From Zoogloea sp. (GTDB lineage: Bacteria; Pseudomonadota; Gammaproteobacteria; Burkholderiales; Rhodocyclaceae): a stretch of DNA of 49,643 nucleotides. Numbering within the stretch: the first letter of the stretch is position 1; each line of letters starts with the position of its first letter. The translations under genes were made by a program, and so were the position numbers. Positions 10,844 to 18,529 of the stretch are shown piece by piece. The notes under the pieces were generated by a model. The model was not told the DNA's origin. It worked only from the letters and a program-made list of their open reading frames with translations, and did not search any database. The stretch spans positions 1 through 49,643 of the forward strand of contig WBTZ01000017.1 of assembly GCA_009026175.1 (NCBI GenBank), in the 5' to 3' direction.

Positions 10844-11229
10844 GCACTGAAGACCTGCCTGTAAGCGACGCCCTCAACGTTCTTGGAGGGCCGTTGCTGG
10901 CCTGTAGTTATGCGCCGCTGACCGGCTGGATGCGCACCGGCTGTTGTGAGGCCGATCCGGATGACCTGGGGCGGCACCACGTCTGTGTGAAGGTCAATGA
11001 GGAGTTCCTGGCCTTCAGCGCGATGCGGGGCAATGATCTGTCCACGCCGCGCCCCGAATTCCGTTTTGCGGGTCTGCGGCCGGGCGACCGCTGGTGCCTC
11101 TGTGCCCTGCGCTGGCGCGAGGCCTGGGAGGCCGGCGTGCCGCCCCCGGTGGTGCTGGCATCCACCCACATGGCCGCTCTGGAGGTGATCCCCCTCGAGG
11201 CGCTCAAGCGTTACGCCGTGGATCGCTGA
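10840..11229 (+). CDS. DUF2237 family small conserved protein
   Basis: A 129-residue protein of the DUF2237 family, whose function I do not know. It shows the family signatures [42 protein letters not shown] and [18 protein letters not shown], with several conserved cysteines (near 22, 35, 36, 48 and about 90). The start is uncertain. TTG 10840 gives the usual family length and lies about nine bases after an AGGGG stretch; it overlaps the galE stop codon as TTGA. An ATG at 10789 would extend the frame into galE and is less likely. The gene converges with dacB, whose stop is 13 bases downstream. Confidence 0.85.
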   Translation: MSTEDLPVSDALNVLGGPLLACSYAPLTGWMRTGCCEADPDDLGRHHVCVKVNEEFLAFSAMRGNDLSTPRPEFRFAGLRPGDRWCLCALRWREAWEAGVPPPVVLASTHMAALEVIPLEALKRYAVDR

Positions 11230-11242
11230 AGGGCCCGGGTCT

Positions 11243-12685
11243 TCAAAGGCTTGCCACCCATTCCAGCAGGGCGTCCTGAACCTCGCGCCCGGCACCGGCA
11301 TTGGGGTGGTTGATCAGCAGGACCACGATGTAGCGGTGCCCGCTGGCTCCCTGTACATAGCCGGCCAGGCTGCGCACGCCATCCAGCGTGCCGGTCTTGA
11401 TATGGGCTGCGCCGGCCGCAGGGCTGTTGGCGACCCGCCGCCGGGCGGTGCCGTCCCGACCGGCTATCGGCAGCGAGGCGATCAGTTCCGGCATGCTGCG
11501 GCTGCGCCAGGCGGCCATCAGGAGGCGGCCCAGGGTGTCGGCGCTGGCCCGCTCGTTGCGCGACAGGCCTGCCCCGTTCTCGATCACCAGCTTGTCAGTG
11601 GGAATGCCTGCTGCGGCCAGCGAGCGTTCCACCACCCGGCTGCCGGCCGCGGCCGAGTCGCGGCCAGGCTCGCTCTCTGCGCCGAGGGTGGCGAGCAGAT
11701 GGCGGGCGATCACGTTGTTTGACCACTTGTTCATGTCGCGGAGCACTTCCGGCAGCGTCGGCGAGGTGCTCTCTGCCAGCGGCCGGGCGCCGGCCGGAGC
11801 CGGGCCGTCGACGAAGCGTCCGTCGATCTCGCCACCGAGTTCCCGCCAGAGGGTCCGGAACTGTCCTTCGAACAGCCTGGCGGGCGTCAGCGGAGCCAGG
11901 TTCCAGTCGAAGGTCGAGGTGCACGCAGGGGGCAGGCTGCCCTCCAGGACCAGCACGCTGTTGCCGTTCGCGTCGCTCCGGCTGTCGGCAGCGAGCAGGG
12001 CCGGCGGGTCGTTGCACGGCCCGGTGCCGGCGCGACGTATCCGGTTGTCCAGGCTGAGTCCGGCGGGGAGCGGGTCGATGCTCACGTCGGCCCCTGTCGC
12101 GCTGGGGGCGAGGCGCAGGGGCAGGGCGCCGTAGTCGATGTTGAGGGCATCGGCAGGGGCGTTATAGGGCCGCAGCGGGCGCTGGTCGAAGGCGCCCGGG
12201 TCGTGGGGGGCGAGCTGGAAGAAGCGTCTGTCGGTGACCACGTTCCCTTCGATACGGCGGATGTCGCGGCTGCGCAGCTCGCGCAGGAGCAGCCACAGCC
12301 GTTCCCGCGAAAGGCGCGGGTCGCCGCCGCCGATCACATGCAGGTCCCCCTTGAGGACGCCGTTGCGGATGGGGGCCTCCGCGACGATGCGGGTCTTCCA
12401 GGTGTAGGTCGGGCCGAGCTGGTCCAGTGCTGCGTAGCTCGTCACCAGCTTCATGACGGAGGCCGGGTTCATGGCCTCGCCAGTCCGGTGGGCCAGCAGG
12501 GGCGTGGTCGAGTCCACGTCCTGGACCAGTACCGCGGTGGCCGCGCGGGGGATTGCGGTGCGTGCCAGGCTGCTTTCCAGGGCTGGAGGCCAGGCCGGGG
12601 CCGCAGGGGCCGCCGGTGCCAGCGCGACGAGGCTCAGCAGGGCGGCAAGGTGGATCGATGGCGGGGCGGAGAAGGGCGGCGGCAT
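11243..12685 (-). CDS. dacB: D-alanyl-D-alanine carboxypeptidase/endopeptidase (PBP4 type)
   Basis: A 480-residue periplasmic class C penicillin-binding protein that trims or cleaves peptide cross-links of peptidoglycan. It has a signal peptide (about residues 1-29, ending in an alanine/proline-rich stretch). All three active-site motifs are present: S76-V-M-K79, S322-N-N324 and K430-T-G432. The long insertion between the first two motifs is normal for PBP4. No strong ribosome site precedes ATG 12685. The gene stands alone, convergent with the DUF2237 gene and divergent from petA, with 271 bases between its start and petA. Confidence 0.93.
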   Translation of the reverse strand: MPPPFSAPPSIHLAALLSLVALAPAAPAAPAWPPALESSLARTAIPRAATAVLVQDVDSTTPLLAHRTGEAMNPASVMKLVTSYAALDQLGPTYTWKTRIVAEAPIRNGVLKGDLHVIGGGDPRLSRERLWLLLRELRSRDIRRIEGNVVTDRRFFQLAPHDPGAFDQRPLRPYNAPADALNIDYGALPLRLAPSATGADVSIDPLPAGLSLDNRIRRAGTGPCNDPPALLAADSRSDANGNSVLVLEGSLPPACTSTFDWNLAPLTPARLFEGQFRTLWRELGGEIDGRFVDGPAPAGARPLAESTSPTLPEVLRDMNKWSNNVIARHLLATLGAESEPGRDSAAAGSRVVERSLAAAGIPTDKLVIENGAGLSRNERASADTLGRLLMAAWRSRSMPELIASLPIAGRDGTARRRVANSPAAGAAHIKTGTLDGVRSLAGYVQGASGHRYIVVLLINHPNAGAGREVQDALLEWVASL

Positions 12686-12871
12686 GGCGTGCAGGGAGGG
12701 AGCATTCGGGGCTGAATGGCGGGGCGATTATGCCCTTACGCTGCGTGAAGTCGCTGCTGCACCGCAAAAAGGAAGCGGATTATTACGCCATCGGGGAGTG
12801 TCCGGAAGGGCCCCGGGACGCTGCCGATTGCCATAATTCCCAATGCTGGCGCGGGTTTAGCGCTATAGCCC

Positions 12872-12900
12872 TTTTTTTGGGTACGGGTTTTCGCTATACT
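12872..12900 (+). promoter_or_regulatory. Candidate sigma-70 promoter for petABC
   Basis: A good -10 hexamer, TATACT at 12895-12900, lies 57 bases before petA in an AT-rich stretch. With a 17-base spacer the -35 position is a poor TTTTTT (12872-12877). The -10 is convincing and the -35 weak, so this may be a promoter helped by an activator. It is the best candidate in the 271-base dacB-petA gap. Confidence 0.4.
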
Positions 12901-12956
12901 CCGCAAGTTTTCCGTATTGCGATCTTCGAAGTCTCTTTTATTGAGGTTAGTGGGCC

Positions 12957-13550
12957 ATGAGCGTGGATCAGAAAGTGGATGCGGGTCGGCGCCAGCTGTT
13001 GCTGGTGACGTCGGCGGCAGGGGGCGTGGGCGCAGTCGCCGCGGCCGTGCCGTTCGTCGCGAGCCTGACGCCGTCGGAGCGTGCAAAGGCAGCCGGTGCG
13101 CCGGTTGAAGTGGATATCAGCAAGCTGGGCCCGGGTCAGATGATGACCGTCGAGTGGCGCGGCAAGCCTGTCTGGATCATCAATCGCACCAAGGAAATGC
13201 TGGAGTCGCTCAAGAAGACCGACGGGGAGGTCAGCGATCCCAATTCCGACAAGCCGCAGCAGCCGGAATACGCCAAGAACGAAACCCGCTCCATCAAGCC
13301 GGAAATCCTGGTGGCGGTGGGTATTTGCACGCACCTCGGCTGTTCTCCGTCCGACAAGTTCAAGACGGGTGCCGAAAGCGGCGTGAGCGCCGACTGGGCG
13401 GGTGGCTTCCTGTGCCCCTGTCACGGTTCCACCTTCGACATGGCTGGCCGCGTCTACAAGAGCAAGCCCGCGCCGGACAATCTTGAAATTCCGCCGCACA
13501 AGTACCTGGCCGACACCAAGATCCTGATCGGCGAAGACGGAAAGGCCTAA
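12957..13550 (+). CDS. petA: Ubiquinol-cytochrome c reductase, Rieske iron-sulfur subunit
   Basis: A 197-residue Rieske protein that passes electrons from ubiquinol to cytochrome c1 at the periplasmic face of the inner membrane. The cluster ligands are intact: C124-T-H126-L-G-C129 and C153-P-C155-H156, with the two extra cysteines forming the usual disulfide. The N-terminus has RRQLL (11-15) followed by a hydrophobic stretch (about 13-36), a Tat-type uncleaved anchor. A GAGG-containing ribosome site precedes ATG 12957. It is the first gene of petABC, three bases before petB. Confidence 0.97.
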   Translation: MSVDQKVDAGRRQLLLVTSAAGGVGAVAAAVPFVASLTPSERAKAAGAPVEVDISKLGPGQMMTVEWRGKPVWIINRTKEMLESLKKTDGEVSDPNSDKPQQPEYAKNETRSIKPEILVAVGICTHLGCSPSDKFKTGAESGVSADWAGGFLCPCHGSTFDMAGRVYKSKPAPDNLEIPPHKYLADTKILIGEDGKA

Positions 13551-13553
13551 ACG

Positions 13554-14819
13554 ATGACGACCAAATCTCAAGCTGTTCTGGACTGGATCGACGCGCGCTT
13601 CCCGCTGACGTCGACCATCAAGGGGCACCTCACCGAGTACTACGCGCCCAAGAACTTCAACTTCTGGTACTTCTTCGGTTCCCTGGCCCTGCTGGTGCTG
13701 GTGATCCAGATCGTCACCGGCATCTTCCTGGTGATGCACTACAAGCCCGATGCGTCCCTCAACGCGTCCGGCGTGCCGGTGGCCTTTGCCTCCGTCGAAT
13801 ACATCATGCGCGACGTGCCGGGTGGCTGGATCATCCGCTACATGCACTCCACCGGTGCTTCGGCGTTCTTCATCGTCGTTTACCTGCACATGTTCCGCGG
13901 TCTGCTCTACGGCTCCTACCGCAAGCCCCGCGAACTGATCTGGATCTTCGGCACCCTGATCTTCCTGGCGCTGATGGCCGAGGCCTTCATGGGCTACCTG
14001 CTGCCCTGGGGACAGATGTCCTTCTGGGGCGCCCAGGTGATCGTGAACCTGTTCTCCGCGATTCCCGTGATCGGCCCGGACCTGTCCGTGGTCATCCGTG
14101 GTGACTTCGTGGTGTCCGACGCGACCCTGAACCGCTTCTTCTCCTTCCACGTCATCGCCGTGCCGCTGATCCTCATCGGTCTGGTTGCCGCCCACATCGT
14201 TGCCCTGCACGAAGTCGGCTCCAACAACCCGGACGGTGTCGAGATCAAGAAGAAGAAGGGCGCTGACGGCCACCCGCTGGACGGCATCCCCTTCCACCCC
14301 TACTACACCGTCAAGGACATCGTGGGCGTGGTGGGCTTCCTGATCGTCTTCTCCTTCATCGTGTTCTTCGCACCCGAAGGTGGCGGCTACTTCCTGGAGT
14401 TCAACAACTTCATCCCGGCCGACCCGCTGAAGACCCCGCCGCACATTGCGCCGGTGTGGTACTTCACCCCGTTCTACTCGATCCTGCGTGCAGTGACCTA
14501 TCCGCTGCTGGGCATCGATGCGAAGTTCTGGGGTGTGGTGGCCATGGGCGCTGCCGTGGTGATCATTGCCTTCCTGCCCTGGCTGGACCGCAGCCCGGTG
14601 AAGTCGATCCGCTACAAGGGTGGTCTCTTCAAGCTGATCCTGACCGTCTTCATCATTGCCTTCTTCATCCTTGGCTACCTCGGCGTTCTGCCCCCCACCC
14701 CGGGTCGCACCCTGGTGTCGCAGATCTGCTCGGTGATCTACTTCGGCTTCTTCCTGCTGATGCCCTGGTACTCGAAGATCGACAAGTGCAAGCCCGAACC
14801 TGATCGGGTGACCGGTTAA
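13554..14819 (+). CDS. petB: Ubiquinol-cytochrome c reductase, cytochrome b
   Basis: The 421-residue, eight-helix membrane core of complex III, carrying hemes bL and bH and both quinone sites. The axial histidine pairs are visible at H98/H199 and H112/H214. The Qo-site motif is PVWY at 300-303 rather than PEWY. The lengthy C-terminal part (about 320-410) holds the last transmembrane helices. It follows petA by three bases and precedes petC by six, a tight operon. Confidence 0.97.
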   Translation: MTTKSQAVLDWIDARFPLTSTIKGHLTEYYAPKNFNFWYFFGSLALLVLVIQIVTGIFLVMHYKPDASLNASGVPVAFASVEYIMRDVPGGWIIRYMHSTGASAFFIVVYLHMFRGLLYGSYRKPRELIWIFGTLIFLALMAEAFMGYLLPWGQMSFWGAQVIVNLFSAIPVIGPDLSVVIRGDFVVSDATLNRFFSFHVIAVPLILIGLVAAHIVALHEVGSNNPDGVEIKKKKGADGHPLDGIPFHPYYTVKDIVGVVGFLIVFSFIVFFAPEGGGYFLEFNNFIPADPLKTPPHIAPVWYFTPFYSILRAVTYPLLGIDAKFWGVVAMGAAVVIIAFLPWLDRSPVKSIRYKGGLFKLILTVFIIAFFILGYLGVLPPTPGRTLVSQICSVIYFGFFLLMPWYSKIDKCKPEPDRVTG

Positions 14820-14825
14820 TAGAGA

Positions 14826-15578
14826 ATGAAAGCCATGAAAAAACTTTTGTCAGCTCTCTTGTTCGCACCGCTGCTTGCGCTTGCCAGCGGTCCCGAACTG
14901 CATCTCGACAAGGCTCCGGTGTCCACCGATCCGGCTGCCCTGCAGAATGGCGCCAAGATCTTCGTCAATTATTGCCTGAACTGCCACGGCGCCAGCTACA
15001 TGCGCTACAACCGGCTGCAGGAAATCGGTTTGTCCGAGCAGATGATCAAGGACAACCTGATGTTCACCGCCGACAAGATCGGTGAGCCGATGCGCATTGC
15101 CATGCAGCGCGACGAGGCCAAGGTCTTCTTCGGTGCCGCGCCTCCGGACCTGACCGTGATCTCCCGCTCCCGTGCCTCCGAGTTCGGTAGCGGCGCCGAC
15201 TGGCTGTACACCTACCTGCGCAGCTTCTACCGTGACGAAAGCCGTCCGACTGGCTGGAACAACAAGATCTTCGAGAACGTCGGCATGCCGCACGTCCTGT
15301 ATGAACTGCAGGGTGAGCAGGTCGCCAAGGTCGAGCAGAAGGATGACGGCCACGGCGCCAAGATCAAGGAGATCTCCCTTGAGCCGGGCAAGCCCGGCAA
15401 GCTGTCCAAGGAAGAGTACGACAAGGCGACCGCCGACCTCGTCTCCTACCTGGTCTGGATGGGTGAGCCGATGGCCGAGAAGCGCAAGAGCATCGGTACC
15501 GGTGTGATCGCCTTCCTGGGCCTGCTGTTTGTCCTTTCCTACCTGCTCAAGAAGAATTTCTGGAAGGACATCCACTAA
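14826..15578 (+). CDS. petC: Ubiquinol-cytochrome c reductase, cytochrome c1
   Basis: A 250-residue cytochrome c1, the electron exit of the bc1 complex. It has a signal peptide, a CXXCH heme site (C50, C53, H54), the conserved GMPHVLY segment in the middle, and a C-terminal membrane anchor (about residues 222-242) ending KKNFWKDIH. ATG 14835 is an alternative start, giving MKKLLSALLFAP; an AGAGA sits nine bases before it, so the true protein may be 247 residues. It ends the petABC operon; a GC-rich inverted repeat follows at 15628-15659. Confidence 0.96.
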   Translation: MKAMKKLLSALLFAPLLALASGPELHLDKAPVSTDPAALQNGAKIFVNYCLNCHGASYMRYNRLQEIGLSEQMIKDNLMFTADKIGEPMRIAMQRDEAKVFFGAAPPDLTVISRSRASEFGSGADWLYTYLRSFYRDESRPTGWNNKIFENVGMPHVLYELQGEQVAKVEQKDDGHGAKIKEISLEPGKPGKLSKEEYDKATADLVSYLVWMGEPMAEKRKSIGTGVIAFLGLLFVLSYLLKKNFWKDIH

Positions 15579-15627
15579 TACTCGGCGGCGGGTTTGCCGA
15601 TGCAGTCCCTTGCTGTCGCCGAGCAAG

Positions 15628-15659
15628 ACGCACCGCGTGCCATCCGGCGCGTGGTGCGT
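15628..15659 (+). terminator. Possible hairpin after petC
   Basis: ACGCACC (15628-15634) and GGTGCGT (15653-15659) form a seven-pair stem that can extend by further GC pairs after a bulge. No T-run follows, so it may be an RNA-stabilising hairpin or processing point between petC and sspA rather than a true intrinsic terminator. Confidence 0.3.
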
Positions 15660-15689
15660 GATTCAGAGTATCCGTGGGGTAACACAACG

Positions 15690-16286
15690 ATGATGAATTT
15701 GTATTCCGGAACGACAGATCCTTTCAGTCACCGGTGCCGTATCGTGCTCTTTGAAAAGGGCATGGATTTCCAGGTGATTGATGTCGATCTCTTCAACAAG
15801 CCGGAAGACATCGCCGTCATCAACCCGTACAACCGGGTTCCTGTGCTGGTTGATCGTGATCTCGTGCTCTACGAGTCCAACATCATCAACGAGTACATCG
15901 ACGAGCGTTTCCCGCATCCCCAGCTGATGCCGCCCGACCCCATCATGCGTGCCCGGGCCCGGCAGCTGCTGCATACCTTCGAGCTGGAGCTGTTCTCCCA
16001 TATCGATGCCCTGGAGAAGAACCCCAAGGGTGCCGACAAGGAACGGGCCCATGTGCGTGACCAGCTGACCCAGCTGGCGCCCATGTTCACCAAGCAGAAG
16101 TTCCTGCTGGGTGACGAGTTCTCCATGCTCGACGTGGCCATTGCGCCGCTGTTGTGGCGTCTGGACCACTACGGCATCGAGCTGCCCCGTTCGGCCGCTC
16201 CGCTGATGAAGTACGCTGAGCGGATCTTCAGCCGCCAGGGCTTCATTGACGCCATGACCCCTTCCGAGAAGGTCATGCGCCGCTGA
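15690..16286 (+). CDS. sspA: Stringent starvation protein A (GST fold)
   Basis: A 198-residue glutathione-S-transferase-fold regulator that binds RNA polymerase and modulates transcription in stationary phase and stress; SspA proteins generally lack transferase activity. The N-terminal thioredoxin-like half (MNLYSGTTDPFSHRCRIVL) and NPYNRVPVLVDRDLVLYESNIINEYIDERFPHP are characteristic, followed by the all-alpha half. I start it at ATG 15690 (a second ATG follows at 15693), with GGGG nine bases upstream; a longer open frame from 15594 lacks family similarity. It follows petABC and precedes sspB, a common betaproteobacterial gene order. Confidence 0.93.
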   Translation: MMNLYSGTTDPFSHRCRIVLFEKGMDFQVIDVDLFNKPEDIAVINPYNRVPVLVDRDLVLYESNIINEYIDERFPHPQLMPPDPIMRARARQLLHTFELELFSHIDALEKNPKGADKERAHVRDQLTQLAPMFTKQKFLLGDEFSMLDVAIAPLLWRLDHYGIELPRSAAPLMKYAERIFSRQGFIDAMTPSEKVMRR

Positions 16287-16293
16287 TGCATTC

Positions 16294-16330
16294 CGGGGCC
16301 GCGTTTCTGACGCGGCCCCGTTCCTTTTCC
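16294..16330 (+). terminator. Intrinsic terminator after sspA
   Basis: CGGGGCCGCGT (16294-16304) pairs perfectly with ACGCGGCCCCG (16310-16320) across a five-base loop, followed by a pyrimidine-rich TTCCTTTTCCC. It lies between sspA and sspB, so sspB may depend on readthrough or on its own promoter. Confidence 0.7.
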
Positions 16331-16376
16331 CGTTCTGCGGCCTGTTGCCAGGCTGTATGCCGGAGGTCACCCGGTC

Positions 16377-16832
16377 ATGAGTGAAGTTTCCACCAAGCCC
16401 TACCTGATCCGCGCCATTCATGAATGGTGTGTGGACCAGGGGCTGACGCCTTACCTGGCGGTGGCGGTCGATCGCCGCACGCTGGTTCCCCGCAGCTTTG
16501 TGCAGGATGGCCAGATCGTCCTGAACATCAGCCCCGATGCGACCCAGAGCCTGGTCATGGGCAACGAGATGATCGCCTTCCAGGCGCGTTTCGGCGGGGT
16601 CGCCCAGAACATTTCCGTTCCAGTCGAGAATGTGTCGGCGATCTACGCCCGCGAGAACGGGCATGGCATGGCCTTCGAGCCGGCCGCCCTGGCGGACGGG
16701 GATGCCTCCATCGATGAGGACGAGGTGGGCGACGATGTGCCGGCGGATGCTCCGGTCGAGGCCGCCGCCAGCACGCCTCCGGAGCCCCCCAAGGGCGGCG
16801 GCCTGCGTGCCCACCTGAAGCTGGTCAAGTAA
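16377..16832 (+). CDS. sspB: ClpXP protease specificity-enhancing factor SspB
   Basis: A 151-residue adaptor that delivers ssrA-tagged proteins from stalled ribosomes to ClpXP. The substrate-binding body is residues about 1-105 (TKPYLIRAIHEWCVDQGLTPYLAVAVD, NISPDATQSLVMGNEMIAFQARFGG). A flexible acidic and proline-rich linker follows, then the C-terminal ClpX-docking tail LRAHLKLVK. ATG 16377 fits the family start. It sits behind a strong hairpin that separates it from sspA. Confidence 0.94.
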   Translation: MSEVSTKPYLIRAIHEWCVDQGLTPYLAVAVDRRTLVPRSFVQDGQIVLNISPDATQSLVMGNEMIAFQARFGGVAQNISVPVENVSAIYARENGHGMAFEPAALADGDASIDEDEVGDDVPADAPVEAAASTPPEPPKGGGLRAHLKLVK

Positions 16833-16940
16833 GCCTCCTCTCTTTTGGGGGCGCTTCGGCGCGCTTGATCTGGCTCAGGGTGCGTCCGGCGGTTTGGGCG
16901 CTAGAGTTGCAAGCATTTTCTTTTTTCGAGGTTTCCCGAC

Positions 16941-17432
16941 ATGGCTGCGATGGAATGGACTGAAAAACTCACGTTGGGCCTGGGGGTGATGGATCAGACC
17001 CACCAGGAGTTCGTCGAGGCCTACAACCGCATGCTTGCAGCGGAAGGCGATGCGCTGCTGGTCGAGATGGATGCCTTCCTGGCGCATACGATCGAGCATT
17101 TCGACCAGGAAAATCGCTGGATGGAGAAGATCGGCTTCCCGGGTTGCCACAAGGCCGAACACGATCGCGTGATAGCCGTGTGCCGGGATGTGCGCAAGCG
17201 CGTCGAACGTGGCGATGCAGCCCTCGGCCGTCAGCTGCTCCAGGAATTGCCGATCTGGTTCGACAATCACGTCGAGTCCATGGATGCTGCGTTGGCCGCC
17301 TACATCGAGTCCATCGGCTTTGATACCGAAACCGGCGAGATCCGCAATCCGCCGGCCCAGGACTGCGAGGACGGCTCCCCGGCCTGTTGCACTCCGCCGG
17401 TGAAGCCCGCCGCCGAACAGCAGCCGGCCTGA
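16941..17432 (+). CDS. Bacteriohemerythrin with cysteine-containing tail
   Basis: A 163-residue single-domain hemerythrin, a four-helix protein binding O2 at a di-iron centre, thought to serve in oxygen sensing, storage or delivery. All seven expected ligands are present with correct spacing: H21, H53, E57, H70, H74, H110 and D115. Beyond the domain (about residue 125 on) is a 35-residue proline-rich tail with C142, C149 and C150, which is not part of the core fold. ATG 16941 follows a CGAGG element. It is probably monocistronic, just before the PilZ gene. Confidence 0.9.
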   Translation: MAAMEWTEKLTLGLGVMDQTHQEFVEAYNRMLAAEGDALLVEMDAFLAHTIEHFDQENRWMEKIGFPGCHKAEHDRVIAVCRDVRKRVERGDAALGRQLLQELPIWFDNHVESMDAALAAYIESIGFDTETGEIRNPPAQDCEDGSPACCTPPVKPAAEQQPA

Positions 17433-17589
17433 TCCCGGGCCTGGCCTGCCGCATGTGCTGATGAGGGGGTGCCCGACCGGCTCGCCGGCGAGCATCTCCG
17501 CGCCGCTTCGGGGCGGGCCTTTCCTCCTTCTCCTGCATCTTCCGGGCTATCGCCTCCTGCGCGAGCGCGTGGAGTTCGAGTGCCTGCGC

Positions 17590-17616
17590 TAAAGTCGTCG
17601 CCTGCCGTGACGATAT
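17590..17616 (+). promoter_or_regulatory. Candidate sigma-28 (FliA) promoter for the PilZ gene
   Basis: TAAA at 17590-17593, a 15-base spacer, then GACGATAT at 17609-17616 matches the flagellar pattern TAAA-N15-GCCGATAA at 10 of 12 positions. It lies 34 bases before the preferred ATG 17651 of the YcgR-like gene, a gene type known to belong to flagellar regulons in enterics. It was found by eye, so chance matching cannot be excluded. Confidence 0.4.
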
Positions 17617-17650
17617 GCCTTCCAATCAGGTCTCGTGGGGTGGGGAAGCG

Positions 17651-18529
17651 ATGTCTTTTGTGCGGATCAGCAATGGTGAGGTAGAGGTCGGGCGCCCTGT
17701 GCCCTGGCCTCTTTACGACGACAAGAAGCAGCTTCTGCTCGCCCGTGGAGTGGTCGTCGAGACGGAGTCCCAGAAGAAGGCCCTGCTTGAACGCGGCCTG
17801 TTCCGCAAGCTGCAGGTCAGTGAAACCCGCGTCAATACGGAGAGCGGGGACAAGCCTGCAGGCGACAATTGCAGCTTCGACGAGATCAAGCTGGATATCG
17901 GCGACACCCTCCAGCTGCAGACCCAGAGTGATACCGGGCAGGCGCGCTATTACGTCAAGCTGATCGGCTACCTCAAGGGCAAGAGTGTTCTGGTCACCAC
18001 GCCGACCCAGGATGGCAAGGTCCTGCTGATGCGCGAGGGGCAGGCCTTTGTCGTGCGCCTGTTCTCGGGCAAGAGCGTGTTTGCCTTTGGGGCAACCATC
18101 TACAAGGTGGCAAACGTCCCCTTTCCCCATCTTCACCTGACCTATCCGTCCCAGGTGCGGGGCCTGGTGGTGCGGCGCGGAGCGCGGGCCCGGGTGAGCC
18201 TGATCGCGGCCGTATCGTCTCCGGATGGGCGCTCCCATGCATCGACGATCGTGGACTTGAGCACTGGTGGCGCAATGCTGCTTGCCAAGGCGCCGATGGG
18301 TGTAAAGGACGACCGTATTTCCATCAAGTTCCGGGTGGTTGTCAGCGAGGTGGAGCAGTACCTGACGATCCCGGCGGTGTTGCGGTCAGTGCATGCCACC
18401 GCGGGGCAGGATGGCGAGCCTCCACAAGTGCATCATGGTGTCCAGTTCGACGATCTGCCCCATGCGGAGCAGGTCGTCCTGTCGGCTTTTGTCTATCGCA
18501 TCCTCTTCGAGGAGACCGCAGAGGGCTGA
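17651..18529 (+). CDS. YcgR-like PilZ domain c-di-GMP receptor
   Basis: A 292-residue cytosolic c-di-GMP effector. The C-terminal PilZ domain (about 168-285) has both ligand motifs: R175-R-G-A-R179 and D202-L-S-T-G-G207. Residues about 75-165 resemble the YcgR/PilZN domain that contacts the flagellar motor, and residues 1-60 form an extra N-terminal segment. By family it slows or biases the motor when c-di-GMP is high. ATG 17651 has a G-rich stretch (GGGGAAG) just before it; ATG 17615 would add 12 residues but has no ribosome site and lies inside the candidate sigma-28 -10 element. The stop directly abuts the stop of the convergent dadA. Confidence 0.88.
   Translation: MSFVRISNGEVEVGRPVPWPLYDDKKQLLLARGVVVETESQKKALLERGLFRKLQVSETRVNTESGDKPAGDNCSFDEIKLDIGDTLQLQTQSDTGQARYYVKLIGYLKGKSVLVTTPTQDGKVLLMREGQAFVVRLFSGKSVFAFGATIYKVANVPFPHLHLTYPSQVRGLVVRRGARARVSLIAAVSSPDGRSHASTIVDLSTGGAMLLAKAPMGVKDDRISIKFRVVVSEVEQYLTIPAVLRSVHATAGQDGEPPQVHHGVQFDDLPHAEQVVLSAFVYRILFEETAEG

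Noticed and set aside
12894-14444. 516-codon minus-strand frame opposite petA and petB
   Set aside because: Charged, repetitive antisense text; petAB are certain on the other strand.
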